Below the pieces are notes generated by a model. It searched no databases. It saw only the letters and a program-made list of their open reading frames with translations, and was not told the DNA's origin. From Azospirillum sp. TSO22-1 (GTDB lineage: Bacteria > Pseudomonadota > Alphaproteobacteria > Azospirillales > Azospirillaceae): a DNA stretch of 64,000 bases. Both the position numbers and the translations under genes were made by a program. The stretch is from positions 1-64,000 of the forward strand of contig NZ_LGQZ01000077.1 of assembly GCF_003116015.1 (NCBI RefSeq), in the 5' to 3' direction. Shown one piece after another: positions 52,109 to 60,206 of the stretch (positions are counted from its first letter, which is position 1; every line of letters starts with the position of its first letter).

Positions 52109-52138
52109 CTGACAGCGGCCGTTCCCCTCGGGTATGGT
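52109..52138 (+). promoter_or_regulatory. Promoter for the leader or small RNA before phoH
   Basis: CTGACA (52109-52114) and TATGGT (52133-52138) are 18 bases apart; five of six and four of six bases match the sigma-70 consensus. The same -10 sequence occurs in the ATP synthase promoter at 56453. Transcription would start near 52145. Confidence 0.6.
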
Positions 52139-52144
52139 TCGTCA

Positions 52145-52333
52145 TGCGAGGCACACTTCCGGACGAGGAAACTGGCTTGCAGCGATCTCTGCCCTCGACG
52201 CCCCCACCGATCATCGCGGCCTTTCACGGCTTCGGCGGTACGGGCGTCGGCCTCGCAGCGGCAAGCCGACGTCGGGCACGCATCATCACGAACACGCACG
52301 TTGCCGTGACCTCCCCCTGCGGGAGGTTTTTTT
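52145..52333 (+). ncRNA. Candidate structured small RNA or phoH leader
   Basis: About 190 nt between a promoter and an intrinsic terminator without a convincing gene. Long-range pairings found by eye: ATGCG (52144-52148) with CGCAT (52279-52283), GGCTTGC (52174-52180) with GCAAGCC (52261-52267), CTGC (52189-52192) with GCAG (52255-52258), CGACGCCC (52196-52203) with GGGCGTCG (52242-52249), and ACCG (52206-52209) with CGGT (52236-52239). Together they form one long rod with internal bubbles, as in 6S RNA. Identity as 6S is unproven; a transcription-attenuating leader is equally possible. Confidence 0.5.
52309..52333 (+). terminator. Intrinsic terminator upstream of phoH
   Basis: ACCTCCC-CCTGC-GGGAGGT forms a 7-bp stem with a 5-base loop, followed by six more T residues. 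Only 45 bases separate it from the phoH start codon, leaving little room for a separate phoH promoter, so phoH may depend on read-through. Confidence 0.85.
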
Positions 52334-52378
52334 GTGCCCGGCGCAAACCGCCCATCCCCCTGACGTGAGGAGAGCGAC

Positions 52379-53131
52379 ATGGCCAAGCGACAGACCAAAG
52401 GCAGCCCGGCCGCGCAGGTGTCCGACGCGAAGATCCACCCGCTGTTCCCCAACGGCGCCTGGGATCCGCTGACCGGCTCGACGGCCGGGGACGACCGCCG
52501 CGACCAGAGCTACCTGCGCAAGGTCAAGCCGCAGAGCCCCAACCAGAAGGCGCTGCTGGACGCCATCCAGGAACACAACCTCGTGGTGGCGCTCGGCCCG
52601 GCCGGCACCGGCAAGACCTATCTGGCCATCTCCTCCGCCGTCGAAGCCCTGGACGGCGGCAAGGTCGACCGCATCGTGCTGTCCCGTCCGGCCATCGAGG
52701 CAGGCGAGAGCATCGGCTACCTGCCCGGCGACATGCACGAGAAGATGGCGCCCTTCCTGCGCCCGCTCTACGACGCGCTGTCCGACCGCCTGGGCGGCAA
52801 GCGGCTGCGCCAGCTGATGCAGGACGGCACCATCGAGATCGCCCCCGTCGGCTTCATGCGCGGCCGCACGCTGAACAACGCCTTCGTGGTGATCGACGAG
52901 GCGCAGAACTGCACCTACGCGCAGATCAAGATGCTGCTGACGCGGCTGGGCTGGCACTCGACCATGGTGCTGACCGGCGACCCGGACCAGACCGACCTGC
53001 TCGACAACCTCTCCGGCCTCGCCGACATCGCGCGGCGGCTGGAGGCAGTGGACGGCATCGCCGTGGTCCGCCTCAGCGAGACCGACATCGTCCGCCACCC
53101 GCTGGTGGCCAGCATGCTGACCGTGCTGTAG
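52379..53131 (+). CDS. PhoH-family ATPase
   Basis: A 250-residue cytoplasmic P-loop ATPase. Walker A GPAGTGKT is at 73-80. [40 protein letters not shown] (Walker B) and [10 protein letters not shown] (sensor region) are classic PhoH motifs. PhoH proteins are RNA-helicase-like and linked to RNA processing or phosphate stress; the exact job is uncertain. It lacks the N-terminal domain of the YbeZ type, so it resembles the shorter PhoH form. GAGGAGAGCGAC precedes the ATG. An intrinsic terminator lies 45 bp upstream. Confidence 0.9.
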   Translation: MAKRQTKGSPAAQVSDAKIHPLFPNGAWDPLTGSTAGDDRRDQSYLRKVKPQSPNQKALLDAIQEHNLVVALGPAGTGKTYLAISSAVEALDGGKVDRIVLSRPAIEAGESIGYLPGDMHEKMAPFLRPLYDALSDRLGGKRLRQLMQDGTIEIAPVGFMRGRTLNNAFVVIDEAQNCTYAQIKMLLTRLGWHSTMVLTGDPDQTDLLDNLSGLADIARRLEAVDGIAVVRLSETDIVRHPLVASMLTVL

Positions 53132-53140
53132 ATGGAGCCT

Positions 53141-53258
53141 TAGCCCCTCTCCCTCAACGGGAGAGGGGTTGGGGAGAGGGTGGCGAACGTTGCGTCCTGC
53201 GCGCTACCGCGCGCTGCCCCCTCTCCCTACCCTCTCCCGCGAGGGGAGAGGGAGCAAA
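53141..53258. repeat. Intergenic imperfect palindrome, family A, second copy
   Basis: The left part (AGCCCCTCTCCCTCAACGGG and on to 53185) nearly repeats 9277-9321. The right part (53215-53258) is its rough inverse. It starts nine bases after phoH and probably folds into a long hairpin that ends or stabilises the phoH message. The rest of the gap to 53429 shows nothing else clear. Confidence 0.8.
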
Positions 53259-53429
53259 GACACTTTCGAACCATACGCCACCGTAACGTGGTCACACCAC
53301 CTGCATCGCTCCACCACTGCGACAGGTTGCCTCTTCCCCAATCGTTCGAGCTCTGCCATAAAGATTGCAAAAATTTTAATGGAATTGCCGTCTATCGGCG
53401 GCGTCCGCAATCTCGGGGGGAGCGCGGCG

Positions 53430-55565
53430 ATGTTCGAGCGCATCAGCATCAAGGCGAAGATTTCCGTCATCCTGGCCGTGTCGGCGGTCGGGCTGGTGCT
53501 CGTGCTGGCGCTGAGCCTGTTCAGCCTCAAGGCCGAGATGATGAAGGACCGCCAGGACAAGACGCGCAGCGTCGTCGAGACGGCCCACACCATGATCGCG
53601 CACCACGAGGCGCAGGCGCGCAAGGGCGCCGTCACGGTCGAACAGGCGCAGGCCGCCGCCAAGGACGCGCTGCGCGCCATGCGCTACGCCGGCGACGAGT
53701 ACTTCTTCGTCAGCGACCTCAACGCGCGCATGGTCATGCACCCGATCAAGCCGGAGCTGGACGGCCAGGACCAGTCGCAGAACGCCGACCCCAACGGCAA
53801 GAAGCTGTTCATCGCCTTCGCCGACACCGTGCGCCGCGACGGCGCGGGCTTCGTCGACTACCTGTGGCCGAAGCCGGGCTCGTCGGCGCCGGTGCCGAAG
53901 CTGACCTACGTCAAGGGCTTCCAGTCCTGGGGCTGGGTGGTCGGCTCGGGCATTTACATCGACGACGTCGAGGCGGCGTTCTGGTCGGCGGCGCTGCGCC
54001 TGGGCGGGCTGGGGCTGCTGGTGACGGCGCTGGGCGTGTCGGTCGGGCTGCTGATCAGCCGGGGCATCGTGCAGCCGGTGCGCGCCACCACCGCCATCAT
54101 GCAGCGCCTCGTCGGCGGCGACACCGACTTCGAGGTGCCGGGCCAGGGCCGCGGTGATGAACTGGGGGTCATGGCCCGCGCGGTGGAGGTGTTCCGCGGT
54201 CACCAGGTGGCGCTGAAGGAGCACTGGGAGCGCCAGCAGGTGGAGCACCGCGTGACCGAGCAGCGCGCCCGCGCGCTGGAGCGGCTGACCGACCACTTCG
54301 ACGCCACCGTCACCAGCATGATCGCCGCCGTCACCCAGGCGGTGGGGGGGCTGGAGCGCACCGCCGAGAGCCTGTCGAACACCGCCGACCGCAACATGCA
54401 GCAGGCCGCGTCGGTGGCCGGCGCCTCGCAGCAGGCGACCGCCAACGTGCAGACCGTGGCCGCGGCGGCCGAGGAGCTGTCCGGCTCGATCGCGGAGATC
54501 AGCGGCCAGGTCGCCGTCAACGCGCGGATCTCCGCCCAGGCGGTGCAGGCGTCGGAGCGCGCCAACGCGCAGATCGCCAACCTGGGCGAGGCTGCCCGCC
54601 GCATCGGCGAGGTGGCCGACCTCATCACCTCGATCGCCAGCCAGACCAACCTGCTGGCGCTCAACGCCACCATCGAGGCGGCGCGGGCGGGCGAGGCCGG
54701 CAAGGGCTTCGCCGTGGTCGCCGGCGAGGTGAAGAACCTCGCCAACCAGACGGCGCACGCCACCGAGGAGATCGCCCAGCAGATCACCGGCGTGCAGCAG
54801 GCCACCGACCACGCGGTGACCGCCATCCGCGAGATCACCGCGATCATCGGCCAGAGCGACCAGATCGGCACCTCCATCGCCACGGCGGTGCAGCAGCAGG
54901 GCGCCGCCACCGGCGAGATCGCCCGCTCCGCCAGCGAGGCGGCGATGGGCACCGAGCAGGTCTCGGCCAACATCAGCCACGTCTCGGACTCCGCGCTGGA
55001 GACCGAGAACGCCGCCAAGACCGTGTTGACCGCGGCACAGAGCCTGACCACGCAGGCGGACTCGCTGAAGTCGGTGGTGGACAGCTTCCTGATCAGCGTC
55101 GAGGCGGTGAACGCCGCCGGCATCGGCGACCTGTTCGCCGCGTCGGGGCACGAGCTGTACATGCCCTGGTCGAAGGAGCTGATCATGGGCAACGACGACA
55201 TCGACAACGACCACATGATCCTGGTCGGCCTCATCAACCGCGTGAACGACAACGTCCGCAAGGGCCGCTCGGCCGCCGTGGTCGGCGAGGTGGTGGAGCA
55301 GCTGATCGCCTACACCGCCCTGCACTTCGGCCACGAGGAGCAGATGATGCGGGACTCCGCCTACTCCGGCCTCGCCGAGCACCACGCCCAGCACGAGGCG
55401 CTGAAGACCCGCGCCGCGGAACTTGGCCAACGCATCAAGTCCGGCGCCACCACCGCCGGCGACGAGTTGCTGCGGCTGGTGCGCGACTGGCTGGTGGAGC
55501 ACATCCGGGAGCACGACAAGCGTTTCGCCGACCACTTGGCGCGCACCGCGGCGAAGGCGGCATAG
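53430..55565 (+). CDS. Methyl-accepting chemotaxis protein with Cache domain and C-terminal hemerythrin
   Basis: A 711-residue receptor. TM1 about 10-31, a single-Cache periplasmic domain about 35-185 ([34 protein letters not shown]), TM2 about 190-213, HAMP about 213-265, the signalling domain with tip [20 protein letters not shown], and a bacteriohemerythrin domain from about 575. The latter has the di-iron pattern DNDHM (H595), [19 protein letters not shown] and [11 protein letters not shown]. The domain could bind oxygen at the receptor's cytoplasmic tail. GGGGGGAG lies seven bases before the ATG at 53430. Confidence 0.93.
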   Translation: MFERISIKAKISVILAVSAVGLVLVLALSLFSLKAEMMKDRQDKTRSVVETAHTMIAHHEAQARKGAVTVEQAQAAAKDALRAMRYAGDEYFFVSDLNARMVMHPIKPELDGQDQSQNADPNGKKLFIAFADTVRRDGAGFVDYLWPKPGSSAPVPKLTYVKGFQSWGWVVGSGIYIDDVEAAFWSAALRLGGLGLLVTALGVSVGLLISRGIVQPVRATTAIMQRLVGGDTDFEVPGQGRGDELGVMARAVEVFRGHQVALKEHWERQQVEHRVTEQRARALERLTDHFDATVTSMIAAVTQAVGGLERTAESLSNTADRNMQQAASVAGASQQATANVQTVAAAAEELSGSIAEISGQVAVNARISAQAVQASERANAQIANLGEAARRIGEVADLITSIASQTNLLALNATIEAARAGEAGKGFAVVAGEVKNLANQTAHATEEIAQQITGVQQATDHAVTAIREITAIIGQSDQIGTSIATAVQQQGAATGEIARSASEAAMGTEQVSANISHVSDSALETENAAKTVLTAAQSLTTQADSLKSVVDSFLISVEAVNAAGIGDLFAASGHELYMPWSKELIMGNDDIDNDHMILVGLINRVNDNVRKGRSAAVVGEVVEQLIAYTALHFGHEEQMMRDSAYSGLAEHHAQHEALKTRAAELGQRIKSGATTAGDELLRLVRDWLVEHIREHDKRFADHLARTAAKAA

Positions 55566-55710
55566 GCTGGCTTGAGCGCCGCGACGCCCGGCATCTCCTG
55601 TCTCGCCGGCAGGCCGGGCTTCGGTGTCGCCTCGACCTGACCGACAAGACTGACGGCCATGCCGCCGCACCCCCTTGACCTTGGCCGTGCGACACCCTTC
55701 ATTGGGCGGT

Positions 55711-56310
55711 ATGAAGGCCCGCATCCTGCGCATCGCGCTCGCTTCCCTCGTCGGACTCGCCATCGCCGCCGGCATCGCCTGGTGGCAGGTGCGGCACGCC
55801 ACCCAGCAGGTGGCGACCTCGGCCGCCGCCGTCGGCGGGCCGTTCCGCCTGACCGACCACACCGGCAAGGCAGTCACGGACGCCGACTACCGCGGCAAGT
55901 ACCTGCTGATCTACTTCGGCTACACGTTCTGCCCCGACGTCTGCCCGACCGAGCTGAGCACCATGGCCGCCGCACTGGACAAGCTCGGCCCGACCGCCGA
56001 CACGGTGCAGCCGCTGTTCATCACTATCGATCCGGAACGCGACACGGTGGCGCACATGGCCGACTACGTGCCGCTGTTCCACCCGCGGCTGGTCGGCCTG
56101 ACCGGCACGCCGGACGAGGTGCGCACGGTCGCCAGGGAGTACCGCGTGTACGCCGCCAAGGCCCCCGGCAGCAGCGGCGAGGCGTACCTGATGGACCACT
56201 CCAGCTTCGTCTATCTGATGGGACCGGACGGGAAATTCGTCGCCGTGTTCCCCGGCGGCACCGGCCCCGAAAAGATGGCCGCCGACATCAAGAAACGCAC
56301 CGGCGGTTGA
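55711..56310 (+). CDS. SCO1/SenC-family copper chaperone or thiol protein
   Basis: A 199-residue protein anchored by an N-terminal helix (LRIALASLVGLAIAAGIAWW). The thioredoxin-like domain has the copper-binding CPDVC with C74 and C78 (GYTFCPDVCPTE) and H163 (MDHSSF), plus ITIDPERDT. Sco proteins deliver copper to the CuA centre of cytochrome oxidase or act in thiol-disulfide exchange, on the outer face of the inner membrane. No oxidase gene is adjacent. The ATG at 55711 lacks a strong ribosome-binding site. Confidence 0.92.
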   Translation: MKARILRIALASLVGLAIAAGIAWWQVRHATQQVATSAAAVGGPFRLTDHTGKAVTDADYRGKYLLIYFGYTFCPDVCPTELSTMAAALDKLGPTADTVQPLFITIDPERDTVAHMADYVPLFHPRLVGLTGTPDEVRTVAREYRVYAAKAPGSSGEAYLMDHSSFVYLMGPDGKFVAVFPGGTGPEKMAADIKKRTGG

Positions 56311-56429
56311 CGCGGGCTTGACGGATTCCGCACCAGCGAAGGCTCGACCGCGTTGAATCCTCGTCCAAAACCGGCCGGAGAATCCGGAATCGCCGGCTTT
56401 TCAAGCACTTGCCTCAAGGGTTTTGCTTC

Positions 56430-56458
56430 TTGACAGGGTAGTGCCCTGTCCGTATGGT
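56430..56458 (+). promoter_or_regulatory. Promoter of the ATP synthase F0 operon
   Basis: TTGACA (56430-56435), 17 bases, TATGGT (56453-56458). The -35 is a perfect consensus and the -10 matches four of six. It lies about 60 bp upstream of atpI with no other gene between. Confidence 0.8.
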
Positions 56459-56517
56459 CTCGCCGCTTTCGCGTGGTGGCGAGCGAACGGGGAAACGCAA
56501 CGGGGCATGACAACGGC

Positions 56518-56880
56518 ATGACCGACCCAAAGCGTCCTCCATCGCTTGAAGAGCTCGACGCCCGATTGCGCAAGGCGCGGGAAAGCCAGGAGCAACGCTC
56601 CGGGCCCAGCCGGTTCGCCGGCACCCCGCAGGGCCCCATCGGGGTCGCCTGGCGGATCGGGGTGGAGCTGGTCGCCGCGATGATCGTCGGCGTCGGCGGC
56701 GGGTGGCTGATCGACCGCTGGCTTGGTACGGCACCGTGGGGCCTGATCGTCATGTTCTTTTTGGGCTCCGCGGCGGGAATTATGAACGTCTACCGGGCCA
56801 TCTCCGGGCTCGGCTTGGCTCCCGGCTATCGCCGGAACGACACAGAAGACCCAGAGCGCCCGAACGGCGACGGACATTGA
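56518..56880 (+). CDS. atpI: ATP synthase protein I
   Basis: A 120-residue AtpI, a small membrane protein that helps assemble the c-ring. A charged N-terminus (PPSLEELDARLRKARESQEQ) is followed by two helices about 42-64 and 72-95 (LVAAMIVGVGGGWLIDRWLG, GLIVMFFLGSAAGIMNVYRA); D/R in helix 1 and N in helix 2 are typical. ATG at 56518 is the first sensible start. Its stop overlaps an in-frame TTG of the a-subunit frame. Confidence 0.9.
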   Translation: MTDPKRPPSLEELDARLRKARESQEQRSGPSRFAGTPQGPIGVAWRIGVELVAAMIVGVGGGWLIDRWLGTAPWGLIVMFFLGSAAGIMNVYRAISGLGLAPGYRRNDTEDPERPNGDGH

Positions 56881-56894
56881 GCGAGGACGCGACC

Positions 56895-57638
56895 TTGGAT
56901 CCGCTGCACCAATTCCAGATCAACCCCATCATGCAACTGGTCATCGCCGGGTACGACGTGTCGTTCTCGAACTCGGCGCTGTTCATGGTCGTCGCCGCGC
57001 TGCTGGTGTACGGCCTGCTGGTGCACGGGATGAAGGCGCGCGCGCTGGTCCCCGGCCGCCTGCAGTCGCTGGCCGAGATGTTCTACGAGTTCGTCGCCGG
57101 CATGGTGCGCGAGAACGCCGGACATGACGCGAAGCCGTACTTCCCGTTCGTCTTCACGCTGTTCATGTTCATCCTGTTCGGCAACATGCTGGGCATGATC
57201 CCCTACACCTTCACCTTCACCAGCCACATCATCGTGACTTTCGCGCTGGCGCTGACGGTGTTCGTGTTCGTGACGGTGCTGGCGCTGATCAAGCACGGCC
57301 TGCACTTCTTCTCCTTCTTCATGCCGCACGGCGCTCCGGTGGCGCTTGCCCCGATCCTGATCCCGATCGAGGTGATCTCCTACGTGATGCGCCCGGTCAG
57401 CCTCTCGATCCGACTGTTCGCCAACATGATGGCGGGCCACACCATGCTGAAGGTGTTCGCCGGCTTCACGGTCCTGATGATCGGCGGGCTCGGTTCGGTC
57501 GGCTTCCTCGCCGGTCTGGTTCCCATCGCGATCAACATCGCGCTGACCGGCTTCGAGTTCCTGGTCGCGTTCCTGCAAGCGTACGTCTTCTCGATCCTGA
57601 CCTGCCTGTACATCCGCGACGCCCTCGAGCTGCACTAA
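56895..57638 (+). CDS. atpB: ATP synthase F0 subunit a
   Basis: A 247-residue subunit a with five to six helices. [20 protein letters not shown] carries the essential arginine (R173) that meets the c-ring glutamate, and the last helix has [21 protein letters not shown] chose TTG at 56895 because GAGGA lies seven bases before it and the protein then starts [11 protein letters not shown], like other alphaproteobacterial AtpB. A TTG at 56877 overlapping atpI is the alternative. Confidence 0.95.
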   Translation: MDPLHQFQINPIMQLVIAGYDVSFSNSALFMVVAALLVYGLLVHGMKARALVPGRLQSLAEMFYEFVAGMVRENAGHDAKPYFPFVFTLFMFILFGNMLGMIPYTFTFTSHIIVTFALALTVFVFVTVLALIKHGLHFFSFFMPHGAPVALAPILIPIEVISYVMRPVSLSIRLFANMMAGHTMLKVFAGFTVLMIGGLGSVGFLAGLVPIAINIALTGFEFLVAFLQAYVFSILTCLYIRDALELH

Positions 57639-57712
57639 GCGCACCGAGTTCCGACCGGACGTGTCCTGAGTTACCCATCACCAGTTCACCCTTCAGAAGA
57701 GGAATGAGTACA

Positions 57713-57937
57713 ATGGAAGCTGAAGCCGCAAAGTTCGTCGGCGCTGGTCTGGCCGTCATCGCCCTCGCCGGCGTCGGCATGGGCATCGGCAACATCTTCT
57801 CGACCCTGATCGGCTCGATCGCCCGCAACCCGGCGGTGCAGCCGAAGGTGTTCCCGATCGGCATTCTGGGCTTCGCGCTGACGGAAGCCGTCGCGCTGTT
57901 CGCCCTGCTGATCGCGTTCCTGATCCTGTTCGCCTAA
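57713..57937 (+). CDS. atpE: ATP synthase F0 subunit c
   Basis: A 74-residue proteolipid. Helix 1 has the glycine pattern [19 protein letters not shown], the loop is ARNPAVQPK with R38-N39-P40, and helix 2 carries the proton-binding E58 ([18 protein letters not shown]). The ring of c subunits turns with proton flow. The ATG at 57713 has AGAAGAGG at proper distance; the ATG at 57704 is too near it. A stable hairpin follows the gene. Confidence 0.97.
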   Translation: MEAEAAKFVGAGLAVIALAGVGMGIGNIFSTLIGSIARNPAVQPKVFPIGILGFALTEAVALFALLIAFLILFA

Positions 57938-57998
57938 GGCTCGTCCAGACGCGACTTTCGCTTCTGAAGCGGCGCCGGCTCCAGTTCCGGATCGACGG

Positions 57999-58064
57999 GC
58001 TTCCGTGGGCACCCGCCCACGGAAGCTTCCGTTGAAACCGGGCGGTCCCAAAGGGTTCTTTGGG
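57999..58064. promoter_or_regulatory. Two intercistronic hairpins after atpE
   Basis: GCTTCCGTGGGC-ACCC-GCCCACGGAAGC (57999-58026) is a perfect 12-bp stem. CCCAAAG-GGTT-CTTTGGG (58047-58064... stem 58047-58053 with 58058-58064) is a 7-bp stem. Neither has a T run. They probably protect or partly terminate atpE mRNA, giving the excess of c subunit the complex needs. Confidence 0.7.
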
Positions 58065-58103
58065 GGGCTTTCGGCGCCGTACCTTTGCCTTGGGGGACCG
58101 ATC

Positions 58104-58733
58104 ATGTCGAACCTGTTGGCCAAGGGACGGCTGGCCCGCTGGTCGGGCGTTGCGGGCACCTCGCTCGCCACGCTGACCATGATGGCCGCCCCCGTCCTCG
58201 CGGCGACCGCCGAACACGGGGGCGAGCACGCCAAGGGTGGCCTGCCGCAGCTCAATCCCGGCACCTTCCCGACCCAGATTTTCTGGCTGGCGCTCACCTT
58301 TGGCGCCCTCTACTACCTGCTGTCCAAGAAGGCTCTGCCGGTGGTGGCGCAGGTCCTGGAAGAGCGCCAGGAGCGCATCTCCCGCGACCTCTCCAAGGCT
58401 GCCAGCCTCAAGGAAGAGGCGGAGGCCGTGATGGCCACCGTGGACAAGGCGATGGCCGACGCCCGCGCCCAGGCCCAGGCGGTGATCGCCGAGACCGTGG
58501 CCGCCTTCGAGGCCGAGAACCAGGCCAAGCAGTCCGCGCTGAACACGCAGATCGCCGACCGCCTGCGCGAGGCCGAGACCCGCATCGCCGCCGCCAAGGA
58601 ACAGGCCCTGGCCAACGTCCGTGGCGAGGCCGTCGGCATCGTCCGCGAGATCGCGTCCAAGCTGGCCGGCATCGACGCCGACCCGGCCCAGGCCGAAGCC
58701 GCCGTCGCCGCCGTCATGGAGGAGCGTCGCTGA
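58104..58733 (+). CDS. ATP synthase F0 subunit b'
   Basis: A 209-residue b'-type stalk subunit. An N-terminal region with hydrophobic TLTMMAAPVLAATA resembles a cleavable leader, then the membrane anchor TQIFWLALTFGALYYLLSKK (about 53-72) and a long Ala/Glu-rich coiled coil. b and b' form the heterodimeric stator in alphaproteobacteria and cyanobacteria. The usual names are atpG or atpF2, so I give no symbol. The stop and the next start share one base (TGATG). Confidence 0.92.
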   Translation: MSNLLAKGRLARWSGVAGTSLATLTMMAAPVLAATAEHGGEHAKGGLPQLNPGTFPTQIFWLALTFGALYYLLSKKALPVVAQVLEERQERISRDLSKAASLKEEAEAVMATVDKAMADARAQAQAVIAETVAAFEAENQAKQSALNTQIADRLREAETRIAAAKEQALANVRGEAVGIVREIASKLAGIDADPAQAEAAVAAVMEERR

Positions 58734-59215
58734 TGCTGAAAGCCCCTGAATTCTGGGTTGCGGTCGCCTTCGTCATCTTCATGGCGCTGATCTGGAAGAA
58801 GGCGTCGGCCGCCATCGGCTCGATGCTCGACGCCCGCGCCGAGAAGATCCGCGCCGAACTCGACGAGGCCCAGCGCCTGCGCGAGGACGCCCAGGCCACC
58901 CTGGCCGCCTACCAGAAGCGTCAGTCCGACGCCCTGAAGGAGTCGGAGGCCATCGTCGCCCACGCCCGCGAGGAGGCCGCGCGCATCCGCGCCCAGTCCA
59001 CCGCGGACCTGGAGGCGGCCCTCAAGCGCCGCGAGGCCCAGGCCATGGACCGCATCGCCCAGGCCGAGGCCCAGGCGATCGCCGAGGTCCGCAACCTGAC
59101 GGTGGACATCGCCATCGCCGCCAGCCGCCAGCTGCTCAGCCAGGGCATTCAGCCCGCCCAGGCCGACAAGCTGATCGACGCGTCGATCGCCGACCTGCCC
59201 CGGCACCTGCACTGA
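58733..59215 (+). CDS. atpF: ATP synthase F0 subunit b
   Basis: A 160-residue subunit b. The membrane helix is at the very N-terminus (PEFWVAVAFVIFMALIWKKA) and the rest is a long coiled coil (EKIRAELDEAQRLREDAQAT), ending with a helix that binds the delta subunit (AIAASRQLLSQG). It overlaps b' by one base. A strong terminator follows, so the operon holds only F0 genes; F1 genes lie elsewhere as in many alphaproteobacteria. Confidence 0.95.
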   Translation: MLKAPEFWVAVAFVIFMALIWKKASAAIGSMLDARAEKIRAELDEAQRLREDAQATLAAYQKRQSDALKESEAIVAHAREEAARIRAQSTADLEAALKRREAQAMDRIAQAEAQAIAEVRNLTVDIAIAASRQLLSQGIQPAQADKLIDASIADLPRHLH

Positions 59216-59245
59216 TTGTTGTCGCCCCGGCAACGCTGTTTCGAG

Positions 59246-59276
59246 AAGCCCCGGCCTTTGGCCGGGGTTTTTCTTT
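59246..59276 (+). terminator. Terminator of the F0 operon
   Basis: CCCCGGCC-TTT-GGCCGGGG is a perfect 8-bp stem with a 3-base loop (59249-59267), flanked by AAG and followed by TTTTTCTTT. It begins 31 bases after the atpF stop. Confidence 0.95.
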
Positions 59277-59312
59277 GGCCATATTGGTCTCTGAACACCT
59301 GGAGACCACGCC

Positions 59313-60098
59313 ATGCCCACACCCTTCCCCACCGTCTTCGTCTCGCACGGCTCGCCCACGCTGATCCTCGAGGATTCGCCCGGCCGCGCCTTCCTCGCCG
59401 GATTGGGCGAGCGGCTGGGCCGCCCCTCGGCGGTGCTGGCGGTCTCCGCGCACTGGACGACGCCCGAGCCGGCGGTCAGCAGCGCCGCCCGCCCCGAGAC
59501 GGTGCACGACTTCTACGGCTTTCCGCGCGCGCTGTTCGAGATGCGCTACCCCGCCCCCGGCGCGCCGGAGCTGGCGGAGCGCGTGCTCGGCCTGCTGCAG
59601 GCGCAGGGCATCGCCGGCAGCGCCGACCCGGAGCAGGGCCTCGACCACGGCGCCTGGGTGCCGCTCAAGCTCATGTACCCGGAAGCCGACATCCCCGTGG
59701 CGCAGCTCTCGGTGATGCCCCGCCATGACGCGGCCGACCACGTGGCGCTCGGCCGCGCGCTGGCGCCGCTGCGCGACGAGGGTGTGCTGATCCTCGGCAG
59801 CGGCGGCGCGGTGCACAACCTGCGCGACTTCCGCTTCGGCGCCACCGGCACCGCACCCTGGGCGGACGCGTTCGCCCGCTGGCTCGACGCGACGCTGATG
59901 GCCGGCGACGTCGAGGGCATCGCCCGCTGGACCGAGCGCTGCCCGGAGGCCCGCGTCGCCCATCCGACCGACGAGCATTTCCTGCCGCTGCCGGTGGCGC
60001 TCGGTGCCGCGGGGCCGATTCCGCGCGCCGAACGGCTGCACGACGGCTTCGAACACGGCAGCATCGGCATGCAGGCCTACGCCTTCCACGCCGGCTGA
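59313..60098 (+). CDS. DODA-type extradiol ring-opening dioxygenase (LigB/YgiD family)
   Basis: A 261-residue single-domain member of the LigB superfamily. Metal-ligand candidates are the histidines of FVSHGSPT (about 9-16), VSAHWTT (about 44-50) and HPTDEHFLPL near the C-terminus; VHDFYGFP and DHGAWVPL are further signatures. Family members open catechol rings such as 4,5-DOPA using zinc or iron. Natural substrate unknown. It starts 37 bases after the atp terminator and has a GGAGACC ribosome-binding site. Confidence 0.9.
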   Translation: MPTPFPTVFVSHGSPTLILEDSPGRAFLAGLGERLGRPSAVLAVSAHWTTPEPAVSSAARPETVHDFYGFPRALFEMRYPAPGAPELAERVLGLLQAQGIAGSADPEQGLDHGAWVPLKLMYPEADIPVAQLSVMPRHDAADHVALGRALAPLRDEGVLILGSGGAVHNLRDFRFGATGTAPWADAFARWLDATLMAGDVEGIARWTERCPEARVAHPTDEHFLPLPVALGAAGPIPRAERLHDGFEHGSIGMQAYAFHAG

Positions 60099-60140
60099 GC
60101 CTGGGGTGTATCAAGTCGCGGATTGTCCCGTACTTGTCTG

Positions 60141-60169
60141 TTTCTTAACCGCTCCCGTACCGCTACAAT
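60141..60169 (+). promoter_or_regulatory. Possible promoter of the kinase-like gene
   Basis: TTTCTT (60141-60146) and TACAAT (60164-60169) are 17 bases apart. The -10 matches five of six; the -35 is weak. It lies about 38 bp before the chosen GTG start. Confidence 0.45.
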
Positions 60170-60206
60170 CCGCGGCGCGTTTTTGACTGCCCGTATGGGA
60201 GCTGGT

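Noticed and set aside
52134-52472. Short frames through the leader region before phoH
   Set aside because: They run through the terminator hairpin, lack ribosome-binding sites and show no recognisable protein.
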